Below are positions 48,811-62,605 of a DNA stretch of 64,000 bases, in pieces. Origin of the DNA: Montifringilla adamsi (lineage: Eukaryota; Chordata; Aves; Passeriformes; Passeridae); NCBI GenBank assembly GCA_017590115.1, contig JAGGNK010007071.1, positions 63,154 through 127,153 of the forward strand, read 5' to 3'. The stretch's first letter is position 1. Each line of letters begins with the position of its first letter. The translations under genes and the position numbers were made by a program. The notes under the pieces were generated by a model. The model had not been told where the DNA came from, did no database searches, and saw only the letters and a program-made list of their open reading frames with translations.

Positions 48811-49420
48811 GAACCATAGAATCATTAAAGTTGGAAAAGACCTCCAAGTTAATAAAGTCCAACTTTTAACTTAGCCCTTCCATCTTCAGCACTAAACCAT
48901 GTCCCCAAGTGACACATCTACATATTTTCTAAATAACTCCAGCAATGGTGACTTCATCACTTCCCCAAGAAACCTGTTCCAGTTCTTGAAAACACTTTTG
49001 GTGAAGAAGTTTTCTGTAATATCCAGTTTCCTCTTGTCCAGTCACTTTTTAACTGAAGATGCTGACCACCACCTGACTACAGCCTCCTGTCAGGGAGTCA
49101 TAGAGAGGGAGAAGGTTCCCCCGACCCTCTTTTTCTCCAGGCTAATCAACCCCAACTCCTTCAGTTGCTCCTCATCAAACTTCTACTCCATGCCATTCAC
49201 CAGCTCCCTTGGCCTTTTCTGAACATGTTCCAGCCCCTCAGTGTCTTCCTTGTGGAGAGTGGCACAAAAGCAAACCCACCATTTGAGGTGCAGGCTCTCC
49301 AGTGCCAGTACAAGGAGATAATCACTGCCCTGGTTCTGATGGTTACAAAATTCCTGATCCATAACAGCTTTTGAGCAGGAACCACATGTGGGTGCTGGAA
49401 CAGATTGCTGTTTCAGCAGA
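48811..49420 (-). mobile_element. CR1 LINE 3' fragment
   Basis: In plus-strand reading it starts 'AACCATAGAATCATTAAAG' and continues through 'GTTGGAAAAGACCTCCAAG', 'CACTAAACCATGTCCCCAAG', 'GGTGAAGAAGTTTTCTGTAA' and 'CTTTTTCTCCAGGCTAATC'. It includes the true CR1 3' terminus and about 600 bases inward; the inner end is diverged. Confidence 0.9.
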
Positions 49421-52400
49421 ATTCTATCACTCTGAGCCACATTTCAGTGTTGTCTCACATGCAAGACACAAAAACACCTCAAGGAGAGCTTTTGTTGTCA
49501 TGTCTTGGTGGCAGAAAGTGAAGTGGAAACAACCAAATTAATCCAGTTGCAAAGGAAATGCATCAGTTTGAGACTGGGTTTCCTCATCAGGGACACACTG
49601 CAGGCACGCCATAACTCTGACTTATTACCCAGTACAACAGATTAGAAGGGCCGCTTCAACTTTGAACAATGCTTCTGTCTGACGCTACCCTGAATACCTA
49701 ACTGTCAGAAACTGTAGAGGTTTCTGGCGCTGAATTTTTGATTGACAGTCTCCAGCAGTTTGAAAATAAATTTAGGAAGTATCATAAAACTACTGACTTT
49801 TTCTTTCTATATTAATTTTGCAGGTTATATAGGGATACATCTGTATAAACTATGTAGAAATATAACTGCCCATAAATAATGACATGTGGCATATCAGAGA
49901 ATAGCTGTCAGCTCCTGCAGTGTCTCACTAACTAAAATGATGAATAACCCAAATTAACAAAAACAAAACAACTGCAGAGGCTGGCTATATCTAAACTGCA
50001 CAATCCAGACAGGTTGAACTGCCACATTCTTCAGGATCTGCAGCCAGAAGTGGAACCAACACTCATATCCAGAGCCTCAGAGCATAATCAGAGGTCTACA
50101 CAGCACTCTCTATTTCAAGAAAAGGGTCAGTTTGTCTCCTGGCACAGGCAGAAACTTCAGTGGTGGCATTGCCAATGCCCTGAGAAATGTGCAGCCCTAA
50201 CTCTCTCCAACAAAGCTGAATGGGTAGGAAGGTCCCACGTCCTTCCTGCTCATTAGACATGGATATAAATTCATAGACATATAACCTGGACAATTTCAAC
50301 CTTTCTCTAGTAGGGAAAAGGGATGATGGTATCAATGAATTTGTGTAAAACGAAAGAAGAGTATACCTTGAAATATGGATCTCCAACTAAAAAAGTAGAA
50401 AGAAAGCACAAAACTTAAAAAAGATCTGTCCTCCTTGGATTTGCAGAAAAGATGGTATTAGCAGTTTTGCAAATTCATAAGCTGAGTAATAGAATCTAAG
50501 GCTTTTTAAGAGATCTGAGCTTTACGGGGAGGAAAAAAAAAAAGTGGATCAAACTCTTCTCTGGTTTGATGTTTCTGTAACAATAGTGAATTCATTTAAA
50601 AATACAGATTTGTTTATAAAACAACAGTAAGTCTATTAACATTTAACTAGTTGCCACAAAATTCTTCTGCAAATGACAGCAGAATTCTTTATTTTTTGAA
50701 ATGAAGAAAAACAGGAAAATATTTCATTTTATCATACGCTGTCCAGTCAATGTCTTCGAAAGATTCTGTAACCTCAGGGACCACTGATGTTTCTCACCTT
50801 CATGGAGCACAGTAAGAATGAGTTTTAAAGTTTAACTAAGTTCTAGGCTAAGTTTGCTTGATACCTATATCCCAAGAGGAGATAAATTAAATATAACTTC
50901 TTATGGTCTTGACTTTCTGTACTTTCTGTGCATTACTATCATTACCACTAACTTAATATTGGATGTAGCTTAGCAGAAAACCCATGCATGGGAATCACAG
51001 AAGGATAATTGCTTTCTTCTGGTTTCACATTTTCAGATTTTAGCAAGTTTTTACTCCTTCTTCACCTTATATTCTAAATCTTCTCAAAAAAAAAATCATG
51101 CTTAGCTGGATTTTTAGCATTGGTTTTAGCAAGGGCTTGTGGAATTTTTGTTGATATTTTGATCAAAGACCCTCTGGGTCATGTTTTCCAGCAAGCTGCA
51201 ATGTAATCTCAATGAAGAGTCTGGTTTAACAAGGATATTTAAGTAATCCTTGTAAGACAACGTAGCTGGCCAAGGACAGCACAGCAAAACATCTTCCTCA
51301 AAACAAATGAAAATTACTTTTGATGGGGTTGGTATGACTTACAGCATAAGGTTCTGGTCAAGCCCACCAATTCTTGGGGCTGTGGAGGCTCAGTAAGGCT
51401 CTCCCTCCTCAGAGACCCTGCAGGTGCCAGTTCATAGCTAATCTCTTTCTCATTCCTACACTCTTTTAATCTATACCATACAAAACATTGTGTAATATTT
51501 AATTAGAAAGTCCAGCAGAGGTATTTGGCTTTTAAATCTCTTTTTTAATTTACTTGGTGTCTATTGACCTTTAACTGTTTGGGGTTTTTTTAAAGTCCTG
51601 AATTGCATCTCGTTACCAAAAGACAGAAGGAAATGGAAACCATTAGAGAAAACTGAAGAAGGGCTTGGGGAAGAGATTAACAACATGCACATAAGTCTGT
51701 CAGTTCTAAAAACACTCAATAGAAAAACATATGAGATATTTTGTTTACTACTGACTATTAATGACTCTTGCTCTTGCAGCTGGACTCAAGAACTGCTGAA
51801 AACTGCTGGGGTTTCAGAAGCCATGGTAAGCATTTTTTTAGTTAAAGACAATCCCAACTGATTTACTCTGAAGAATGAATTAAGTGGAGCGGGCTTGTTG
51901 AGCACCATGTAATTTGACCTTCTGATTATGTACTTGAAAAAAAAGATAGTGCTTTAGAAAGTGATAGTGTAATGACAAGATTGGCCTTTTTTCCTGGAAA
52001 AAAGGAACAGACTGCATCTCAACTAGCACACACCACAAGAAAGATAATGATACTATTTGACCCCAAGCGTGTCCATCCGATGCATTTTGTTTGTCTTACA
52101 GAGAGATGCTACTACAATTCCCTCTCCATCTGTACATTTTCCATGGCAGGGAAGAGCTTTCACTTAGCAATTAGAGCAGTTTGAGCAATTAGTTTGCATT
52201 TCATTCTCAGCTCTGTTACTGACTTATTAATAAGTTGTTTCCACATCATGCACATATCTGGGTTGCAAAGGGTTCAAGCTCTATAAAATGTTAAGAAATA
52301 TAAATTTGGATTGAGCTACATTAAAATTCTACATATCTCACTTTAAAAGCCAGCCTATAACTGACTTAGGAGAAATGTTGAAGTATAGAGAATAGGTTTT

Positions 52401-53869
52401 ATCATGGTCTTTAGAAGATTTGGATAAAGAAACTCCTGTCTTTTGGCACTGGGATTTCATGGAGACACAACTGAGAGCATCAATCAGCTGCTCAAAGTTG
52501 GACGGTGAATTTAACTAAGGCCGAAAGTAAGTAAGGTTTAGAATGCTGTCTGGCAAGTTTCAGAAACCCATGCACTCAAGAGTAGTAATTTTATCTATTG
52601 TAACTAGAAGAGTTTCAATTTCCTTGCCGGAAGAAGCTACACGTTTGTAGTGTTCATAACCATAGTTCAAGAATCCACTTACCTAAAGAATTTGTATTTC
52701 ACAAATCAGAATTTCAGGGAAGAACAAAAATATCCAGCTTTCATGAATGGAGCTAGAACAACACAGCCATTAAAGTAATGCGCTATTATATATAGTGACA
52801 TTTCTGATAACATTAGTTCCAAAATCCCCACAGAATTTACCCACTTCTACCAAAACAAACAAATAAGATTTCTATATATCCTCTTCTGAGTTTATCTTCC
52901 TCAAGAGAATTCCGTATGGGCTCTTAATTTTTGCCAGCATCCATAAATGTTTTATAGTTTTTCATAAATTACTGCTTTTATTTTTACATTGCTTTTTGAG
53001 TACTCCTCAATACTGACCTTGTGCTTCTTCTACAGTCAAAACACTGTGGGGGGTGGCTGGGTCTGTTTCTAGTCAATCACAGCAAAATGCCAGAATATGG
53101 CATACAAGTATTTCTCTGCGTATAAGATCACATACAATAGTCCCCAATGTGAAAAGCTTGTCTAGAGAGTCTTCCTATCATCCAAAAATAGCTTAGAACT
53201 TATCATCCATGTACAAAGCCAGCTCTTAGATCTGAGGGAAAAAAATCCCCAAAACATAATTAGGGAATGGGTTTCCTTTTGCATGATGCTTAGAATTATT
53301 TTTGGGGAAGACAACTTGACTGAAAACCTTGAACAGCTCTTGACGTAAGTAGGCCACCTTTAAAAAAATTATATAGTTAACATGAGGCCCCATGCCAAAA
53401 TGTTCACTTGGAAAGACTGAAAATGTCAACTTCTTTCTCTTCATCAGGAAGTTATAATTTCACAGCTGTACTTTTGGTTTTCAAACCAGGTAGTCACTTT
53501 CTCCCAGTCTCTTCTGAATATGATTAAGAGTAATAGAGATTTAAAAGGTATTAGTGGAGACACTCTGCTTATGGACAGCACAGTATCTAAAACCAGCTGC
53601 AGATCAGACAGGTTTGGGGAGATAAGAGAGGGGAAGAATAAGGCTTGATCCAGGAAAAAAAAAAGGGAAATACAGTCACAACCACACCACCCCAGACTGT
53701 CACTGCTGGGAGGGAAACCCCTCTGCATTGGTAGCTCCAGGGACTTGACGATTGCCCCGCTTGATTCTCTGAACACTCTCAAACAGTCAGACAAGTTTCT
53801 CAGTAAGTTTCTCTTACTGGCCCCACCCCAGCTTTCCCACCACAGCAGAGTCCCAGACACCTGGCTCCT
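49421..53869. other. Unassigned AT-rich sequence
   Basis: Only the candidate exon at 51780-51825 stands out. The 138-codon minus-strand frame at 53444-53860 has no known motif. Confidence 0.55.
51780..51825 (+). other. Candidate 46-base exon bounded by good splice sites
   Basis: The acceptor (CTCTTGCTCTTGCAG) and donor (ATG|GTAAGC) are both close to consensus and 46 bases apart. Two of the three frames are open; one reads WTQELLKTAGVSEAM. No neighbouring exon or known domain was recognised. It may be an exon of a larger gene spanning the window, a noncoding RNA exon, or chance. Confidence 0.2.
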
Positions 53870-54250
53870 TTAATTCATTTAACCATGATCAGCAACACCA
53901 TAAAAAATACCTAGAGCTCGTATCTCCAAGGAGGCATCCCCAATAAAGTTACCCCAGACTTTTATACCCTCACAGTCTGCATGTCTCTTCCAACAGTGAT
54001 TTTGTGTCTGGGCTCTCGTGCAGAGACTCTGGGTGACCCCCAGCCTCTCCTTGGCCAGCACTCCAGGTGCCCACGCCCCTTGTGCAAAGGGTCAGCCCTG
54101 ACTCCCGTCTCCTTGCCTGGAACTCCAGCCATTTCCCCCCACCATGGGCACAACCTGGAGCTCACACTGCAGCTGCACACCCAGCTACCTGCACTAGGTG
54201 TGTTAATGAGCAAGGCTCAAGCCTCACTCAGAAGCAATTTTGCAGAAAGC
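53870..54250 (-). other. GC-richer segment with minus-strand TATA box, possible LTR remnant
   Basis: On the minus strand GGGTATAAAAGTCTGGGG (about 53952-53969) is followed by 'TTTATTGGGGATGCC' and, further on, ATTAAA at about 53870. This is a U3-R-like order. The segment is clearly GC-richer than its flanks. No TG...CA ends or partner LTR were found, so this could also be a cellular promoter or chance. Confidence 0.25.
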
Positions 54251-56490
54251 ATGCCTACTTTCACAACGCACGTGAAGTTGCATGTGAGCTCTGCGTCCCT
54301 GGCTTAAGAAAGATTTGGTTCCTAGAAAAACTCTTCTTTTCACTTGCAAGAGTGACTACAAAAACTAAGTGTTGGCTTCTCAGTTTGCTGTATGAGTTAT
54401 ATTCTGATTTGTCTCCACATTAGCAAAGCACTAAAGCCATGTCTTCCCCACCTCTAAAGCTGGAAACACTTTGCAAATATTCTGAAATCATTAAGCCTTG
54501 TAAGGAGATTCTCTCGGAATAAAATCACATCTTCTCATCATAAATCAATAGAACAGCGACCACAAAAGCTAACACTGTATCAACATTTTAGGATGAGACT
54601 AAAACTTGTCTGGTAGTAGCGATTAGGAATTTTGTTCATTGGCATTGACAGTCAATTCCAAGAGAGAGGCTGGTAGAGCTGCTTGACTGGTTTCTTTCTG
54701 TTGTCCTCCCAGTCACTCCACATTTTCAAAGCTATTTATGCCAACATCCAAGGGATATGAAATACTGGAACTAAGGTACTATGTTCCTTCAGTCACAATC
54801 TCCTCATTAAATTTAAAAAAGAAAATCAAGTATTTTGTTCAATTTAAAAGTCTGTGTCATGTAATGCAATTTGTGTACAATTGCAACTGATGACGGCAGT
54901 TCTCCAAACCTCCCTACCCTCATTAAAACAGCTGAAAGGCAAGAACAGCTGGAATCCATGGGACTCATTTGCTGCTGGCTATCTTGAGTGGCACAGTCCC
55001 ATTTAGAAAACTATTGAAAATGTGGACTTTCCAGAATAATCATAGTATCAGCACAAACTTCCCAAATGTGTTTCTGTGAAGAGAAACTCACAGACTGCTT
55101 CAAACGACTATATGACCTCACACAGGATCATTTGAAACCACCTTGTTTCCAGCCCATATGGTGTTATGTTTAATAAGATGATGAAAGCAGACCAGAAAAT
55201 CATTGTCTACTTCTGGTATAATCTAATTAGGGATAAAGGTTTGTAGGCAGTATCCACAAACCTGTCTATAAACCCATAAAGTACTTCAGTCAGCGACTGA
55301 ATGAGTCAAATCACGTCTGTTCTTAGGAAGTTTTATTCTTATATACTTAGCAACTGTGTAAAAAAGAAGCTAAAACTCTTCCGTTTGTTCAATAATGGAA
55401 ATCAGCAGCAGGAGCAGTTAATATTACTGTGTACCTTGACACTCCTTATCATTCTAAAAATTCCAGATTACACTATTTTAAAATTCTATAATTATCACAT
55501 ATCCTTTCAAACTCATTAATTGGAAACAAAAAAGCTTAGAATAAATTAGTTTTATCTTTGACAGCTTAAATATTTTGTTTCTCTTTTATTGTGCAGAAGC
55601 TACATCAATTTTTTTTTTTTTTTATTTCTACGGTTCTTAACTCACAAACAGAAATTCTTGAACAATCAATTCCTATAGTTATATAGTCACATATTATATA
55701 ATTATAACTGAAAGTATTGTTATTTAACAACTATATAATGCTTGTAGTATTCACTTACTGATCTTGGATTTGTACAAAAGTATGTAACATTTCATAACAT
55801 TTATTTCTGGAGTGGTACATATGCCAAGTTTGGTTTGGTTTTTTTGGGTTTTTTTGGGTTTTTTGTTTTGTTTTAGGTTTTTTTGGGTTTTTTTTTTTCT
55901 TTTTTTTACTTATTTATTTATTTATTGTAAGATCTTTCCTGGGTCAAGAAAGAGAATTCTTTCTGCATTGTGGAAGTATTTTGCCTTTTGAAGATAAAAG
56001 ACTGCGACTGCCAGAGTTTGGGATGCCTGTCACAATTTCAGTCATGGCATTTCCAGCCCTCTTCCTGAGACCAGACCTCTCCCAGCGTAATTGGTGCATG
56101 TTTAAACTGTTTCATCCCACAATTTGAGTTGTGTGTTACAGAAGGCTCTACAGCAGGAACCACTCAATCCAGCAGAGAACAAGGCTCTCAAGAAACTGAG
56201 AATGTGTAGTGGTAGCCCAAGCTGAGCTGGCTTTGCACCCCAAAAACTCCACAAGACCACAATGCCTCCTGTCCTGAGTGCCCACCACAACAGATGGACC
56301 CCAAGTCATGGGCTAAATGAATTTTTAATTTACAGCCATTTGATGAAGATGGTTCAAAAAATAAAGGAAGGGTATGGGAATATAGTATAAAGGATGGGAA
56401 AAGGAGTGATGGCAGATGAGTATCTGTTGGATAGTGGAGGACCTCAACATGATGCAAAGGGTTCAGAATGGAAAGTGGAGATTTTTCAGG
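54251..56490. other. Unassigned AT-rich sequence before the plus-strand LTR
   Basis: Contains T-rich tracts near 55609 and 55830-55925. No gene or dispersed repeat was recognised. Confidence 0.6.
55830..55925 (+). repeat. T-rich tract with repeated GGGTTTTTTT units, then (TTTA)n
   Basis: Units of GGGTTTTTTT recur several times, followed by T12 and four TTTA units. Confidence 0.9.
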
Positions 56491-57030
56491 GTCTGGCTGG
56501 GATGGAGTTAATTTCTTCACAGCAGTCCATAAGGTGCTGTGTTTAGGTTTTGTTACTCAAACAGCCTCCAGAGCAGACTGTGCTGACTGCTGTTAAACAG
56601 TGCTTTCACAGGGTCAGGGCTTTCTCTGCTCCTCAGGTTGCCACCTTGCCCTCCCTTGGGGAAGAAGCTGCCAGGGGACACAGCTGGGACAGTGATGTGC
56701 ATTGATCACAGCAATACTCCAGACTATATAATGTGGTAATCTGCAATAAAAGCTCAAGGAAAAGAGCAGGAAACAACAATACTCATGCTTATTGCCTTTG
56801 TCCTCTGCTTGCCAAGCAGCCATCACATCTGTTGTCCAGCAAGTGGCTGAGCTTCTGCCTGCTAATGAGAAGTAGTGAATAAATCCCTTTCTTGTCTCAT
56901 GGTGCACACAGCTTTTGCTCCACCTCTCACTCAGTGCATGAGTGCTTTTGCCTTCCTTCCAGTTTCTCCCCAGCCTGTGGGTGATTGAGCAGCTGTGAAG
57001 GCACTTATGTTCTGGCCACGCTCAGGAACA
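56491..57030 (+). mobile_element. ERVL-type LTR, probably a solo LTR
   Basis: This is the same avian ERVL LTR family as the minus-strand copy at 2812-3377, here on the plus strand. Blocks in order are GGCTGGGATGGAGTTAAT near the start, GTGCTGTGTTTAGG, CAGTGCTTTCACAG, GGGGACACAGCTGGGACAG, then TGGCTGAGCTTCTGCCTGC, GAAGTAGTGAATAAAT and a U5-like end near 57030. The TATA position is degenerate (AATAAAAGC at 56745). No gag, pol or env sequence follows, so it is probably a solo LTR. Confidence 0.75.
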
Positions 57031-60000
57031 TCCAGTAAATTCAGAATCAGAGTCATATATATTGTCATGGGACCAGCCAGATCCCAAGGAATGAAATACA
57101 AGTGAACCAACTCAGAAAGGCTCATGATGTATTCCATCTTATAATGATCTTTGCTGGGATGCCCAAAAAGGCTTTCGCATACATTGGCACTTCCAGGAGA
57201 TCAGTGGGAATTTCTGTCTGGATTTTTCAGGCCATGTTTTCTCTGTTATTTCTCTGTCTTCAAGATATTTTCAAAACTTGGCCTTTTCCAAAGACTCCCG
57301 AACCTCTATGCTTGACACCACCTCTGTCAAAAGGAGAGATGAACAAAGAAAAAGCAGTGTTTTAAGAGAAAACCAGGCAAGGCATGAAAAGATATGTAGC
57401 CTGTGATTACTTTATGTAGCTACTCCACACTTTACTCCACTTTCTTGATTAACAAGAAAATCCCCAACAAACAAAAACAAGCACAGACAAAACAAAAGAA
57501 AGCCACTTGCAATAAGAAGTCCTTTTGGAAGACCTGAAGGAGGGATGTGTGGGTACAGGAACAGGCCAGTTTTGTCCGCATTTGGAGAAAACAATGTCAT
57601 CTGTCCAGAGGAAATTCTTGGGGCTCCTTTGAGAGAATTTATCTGGGGGGCTAGCTTTCATGTTTTACAATTTCACAGCACAGAACAGCTTAATTATAAT
57701 TACAATGCATGGCATGGCATACCTTGCTCAAGCAATGAGACATGACAAGCTATGAATTTTTGTGAGATTATTAGACACCATGAACAATGTGACAACATGA
57801 AAGGCCAAAGGTCAGAGGCAGAATCACTTTAATCACTCAGAAAGTATCATAATTACCCTGAAGTGCATTTCCTGCTCTGTCTCATACTGCTGTGAAACAG
57901 AACGGGATTGGGCAAATAAAGTTCAAGTATTTTCTGGCCATCAAGGATGCTGCACCTCACCTCCCCAGCTGCCAGTAAAGAAGCACTCTTTTACTACCGC
58001 TCTCCCAAGCTAAATCACAGTTTGTGTTACAAACATACTTTGCTCAACAAAGGGTTCACATTTTTAGAGACAAAATTATATTTATGGTTGGCTATCTGTT
58101 TTCACTCCTTTACCAGCATGAAATATCTGAAAGTAGCCTCTTCTGGTGCTAGACTTAAAATATTTTTATCAGTTAATATAGGAGAAAAAAGCTACATGCA
58201 ACAGACTGTAGACTGATAGTCATATTAGTAGTATAATATATATCTTTGGAGAATTAATTCAGTATTTAGCTGAAGCATGTGATAAAATATGCCAAGAAAA
58301 ATCCATAAACACCTTCCAGTGTCAGTATTGCCATACATAATGCTACATTACAATCAGTGTTACCATTACTTCACCTTATGCTGCGACCATTCAGACCTCC
58401 ACAGCAGCATCAGCTCTAAGACACAATTCTGTCCTTAATTACAAAACAGGAATCTATGCTTCCTTATGAGTATTGAGAAAGGCATCAAATAAGAACATGG
58501 AGTGCAATCAGATTAATTCCTGCAGACAGCAGTGCAGCTTGGTCACTAGTTTGGCAGAAGGCATCATATTTTTAAATCTGTGAATCTAAACTTTGTAAGT
58601 GATTAAGATTTCTTACTTTGCTGCACCCATGTTTTTGTGCAATCCCAATACCTAATTCTTCTGACAGCTATTTATTAAATTGTTACATACAGAAATTTAC
58701 ATTTTAGACATGTTTGTGCCCCCAGTAAAACAAGGCAGTGCAAGAACTTTCATCTTTTTGAATATGAGAAAACCTGGTTTTTATGTGTGGCCTACATATG
58801 TATTTTGAAGGTATTTAGAAATATCTAGTCCTGTTCAAGAAGGGCAAGGTGGAAGAACATTTTCTTCAAAAGACAGAAGTGAATATTCTCTGAGGAACTC
58901 CTTTAGCCAAAGGCAAGAGATTTGAACCTTCCAACCTTGCGCTTTGCCAAAGAATGAAGCTAATCAAAACAGGTTTTGCACAGGTACACTTAAATGTTAG
59001 ATGTAGTCTAAAAGATGTCTCATGGTGGCAGGATGATCATGTAACTCCTGGAGAATGTTCAGGCTCCTCTGGCACAAAATCATCCAGAGCAACTCTCACT
59101 TCTTATGGGTTCATCAGAGTGCAAGAACAGTGTAATGTAATTGCTAATTAATTTAGTGTAAAAATCTTAAATAAAAAACACCTTACTGCCAATTTGTTAA
59201 ATGTGGCAGCCTGATGTGTCAAAACAGAAGCCAGCTGTGCTGTCTCCTTGCAAGCTGTAAATTACTGATATACTCTCTGCATCCTTTGTGGCTGGAGATG
59301 AATAATGCATTCCCATGCTGTACTTCTCCTGGTGAAAATTGCCAGGTACTACTTATAGCTTAAAACGCTGTTTTTCTTTTTTTCTTTTGTCACTCTTTAA
59401 TGCCTGTTCTTCACTCACAACTTGACTCTCTTGCTACTACTTTAAATACCACCCCTAATGCCTTTTTGAGCAGAAAAGAAAGAAAGAAAGAAAGAAAGAA
59501 AATCCAAACAAACAAAAAACAGGAAAACCAAACAGGTTGACAAGCAAAGAAGCAAAAAAATATTTCCTAGGAAAATTCACCCAGCATGTTCTGCATGTGC
59601 TGGGAGTTGGAAAATTGGCAAATTCTGACTGAGGAATTAGACCTGGGCACTACTCATGCTGTTGCTGAATTTGCACCAGGGCAAGTAATGGAATTACACT
59701 AGGATACTCTCCATTATTAAATGTCAGCTTTGGCTGCCTTTGAACTCACAGTTCTGGCTAACCCACCTCGTTGCTGTGTCCACCCCTGTGACCACCCTGG
59801 ACCTGTGCAATGTGGGTTACAGTCCTGCTACACCAGCTGGCTCACCAGCATCCCAAAAGACACCAGTGTCCACTGAGATGTTTGCCCTCAGAGAGAATTT
59901 TGCAGAAATGATGTAAAACGGCTAAAACCTCTCCTCAATTCTCTAAACATCACAAGCGATTCTGCAATGGATGAAAAGTGACTGGAGGTGCTGTTTTCTG

Positions 60001-60934
60001 ACAAACACTCCTTATGAACCTGGCACAGTACATTTATACCACTGACAACTCATCTTCAAAAAAAAATTGTTTTCTGTCTGGTGGCATATTGAAGCAAGAA
60101 GCTTTGTCAAGCAGAAGGAACTGGAGGAATCCTTCCATTTTGAACGGTGAAGGAGAATGGGTCACAGGGAATGTTAAGTAAGTACCTGTGGAGGTCAGGT
60201 AAAGTTTTGCCCAAGCAACCTTCTTTTTTGCTTATGCTGGCAACCACTGTGCCATGCAGTTTGTATACAACTGATGGGCCAGTGACAAATGTTTATGTAT
60301 TGCTCTGACACACACACTCCCACAAAAAATTAATTTATTCTGGCAGGGTGGTAAAAACCTGTTTTTCTTCTTCTCACTTACTTAATTGGATTTTAGTTAC
60401 TCTAAGATGAGAAAATATTTTTTAGAACCAGTCTGTTAAGATTTGTCAGGAGAGGATGAACCTGTCATTTAAAGCTGCAGTACAACACATCCATGCACAG
60501 AAACTGAGAGACAACAGGGATCTGTGCTAGAACAGCAGGATGAAAGAGGGATAATAACCAGGATATATCCAGTCCACCTGCTGTAGATACTACAAATCCA
60601 GAAAAGCTTACATTTTAAAGGAACTATCCTCGGGAAGGCAGGTTGCTTTGCACATGGCAGCAGGGACAGTTCATGAACATAAGGATGACATGTATTGCTT
60701 TAAACTTTACTATTTCACACTACTTCCAAATATTGTCCCCTTCCCAGATTAAATCGGGTAACTTTTACTAGTTTTGGAGATGATTAGTCAGAGTGATGAC
60801 ATTAATGTCATGATTAGCAATAAGGAAGCAAGTTCTCCTTCTTCTGCACTGGTGTACAAGACCTCACCTGCAATACGTGATAAAAGAATGGTGGCACCTC
60901 AGGGTTCAACCTCTGTTTCCTAAAAGCTAGCACT
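57031..60934. other. Unassigned AT-rich sequence
   Basis: Only the GAAA microsatellite is notable. No ERVL internal sequence follows the LTR. Confidence 0.6.
59473..59503 (+). repeat. (GAAA)n microsatellite
   Basis: Seven clean AAAG units in tandem; purines only on this strand. Confidence 0.95.
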
Positions 60935-61112
60935 GAAGTGGAGATTGGTGGGGTAAATCATGGTAGGATACCCACAACCCCATCCTTGGAAACATTCCCA
61001 GTCAGACTGGATGAGACTCTGGGCAACCTGGTCTCATTGATGATGTCAATGCTCATGGCAAGTGGGTTAGAAGCACCTTCCAACCCCAAACTAAACTACG
61101 ATTCTAGGATAT
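60935..61112 (+). mobile_element. CR1 LINE 3'-end fragment
   Basis: 'CATCCTTGGAAACATTCCC', 'AGTCAGACTGGATGAGACTC', 'GGGCAACCTGGTCTCATTGA' and 'ACGATTCTAGGATA' are a diverged CR1 3' end. Confidence 0.8.
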
Positions 61113-62350
61113 CTGCACAGCACTGGACATCCACCAGTTTGGCATTCCATTCACTGTCACAGGCTCTTAGGATTTTCAGGATGGCAGTTTCCCTCTTCTG
61201 TCTATCTGTGTCATGGTAAGTTCAGTTTTCAGTTGCTGAAACAGTAAAGATCCTTACGGAATGTTATGGAGGTTCTTGGGAAGATGATTTGAAAAAAACC
61301 TGATATTACCTTATTTGTACCTGCATATGGATAGGGAATAGATGCCTGGCTGTTGGGCACATCAACAAAGTTGGGCTACAGCCATTTCCAATCTCAGCAC
61401 AGCAACAATCTCCTTTCCTCCCTGCCAGACTTTGTGCCTGCACAAGCTGTCAGGATAAAGTGACATTCTGCTTCTCTTCTCCTCAGCATGTACTCCTGAG
61501 ATAAAGAAATACCTGAGGTATTCAGGGGACCTGAAAATCCCTGCAAACAACAGGGACATAAGATAGACATCAATAGGTACTTTGCATATGAACACAAAAT
61601 GAAAATTTTGCAATCTGCTAAAAATCAGCAAGGATCACCCAGACAAAGGTATTTTAGAGATATTCACTGCATCCAGAGAAGAGAGCTAGACTTCTGAAAT
61701 GCCAGAACTGTGAATGAATAATTCCTCCTCTAAAAAATTCTGGGAACCACATGGTAAGGCACGAAAGAGTTTTGACAGTTTATTCATCAGCTCTACCAAC
61801 AAAACAAAATAATGTTTCACAGAAAGACAACACTCATTTCTCTTAGCATCTAGGTGGGGTTTTCTTACTGACTCTCCCAGGTTAAACAAATTCACTTTAT
61901 TCCCACTCACTAGCTATCAGATACCTGAAATTCTGTCAGAACAGTTACAAATCCAAATATTAAGACACGCTGTTCACTTTTTAGAAAAAAAAAAAAAGTG
62001 CTAAATTTATGATGAAAAGAAATCTAATAACCAGTAAAACCACAGAGAGGAGAAAGTTAGAAGCAACACACAACGTGTAGCTCAGGGAGTGAATAAAACC
62101 CCAAACACACAAGTATGTTTAGAGCTGTGAAATTTTAAAATGATACAATATGTGTATGTCACACTCAAGCTGTGGCATTCATGTGCTAATGGAAATTACC
62201 AGACCTTGATGATAACATCAGTCCTTCCTAAGAAAAAAAAAGTGTGTTTGAAATTGTTTGATGAGGATTCACTTGACTGTCAACAAATTGTTTCCTCCAG
62301 AGAATGTTATTTTGGGGGATGAAAGCCCTGACTTCAGAAGACATTTGGAA

Positions 62351-62605
62351 TGACAGAATCAGAGAATGGTTTGGGTTGGAAAGGACCTTAAAAGACCATC
62401 TAGTTCCAACTCCCTGCCAGGGGCAGGGGGGCATTTTCCACTAGACCAAGCTGCTCAGAGCCCAGTCTGGCCCTGAACAATTCCAGGGATGGAACATTCA
62501 GAATTTCTCTGGGAAACTTGTGCCAGCAGCTCACCACTCTCACAGTCAAGAATTTCTTCTTGATATATAATCTCGAACTGCCTTCTTCTAGTACTTTATT
62601 TCAGT
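62351..62605 (-). mobile_element. CR1 LINE 3'-end fragment
   Basis: In plus-strand reading 'GACAGAATCAGAGAATGG', 'TTTGGGTTGGAAAGGACCTT', 'CTCCCTGCCAGGGGCAGG' and 'TTCCACTAGACCAAG' give a well preserved reversed CR1 tail. Confidence 0.9.
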
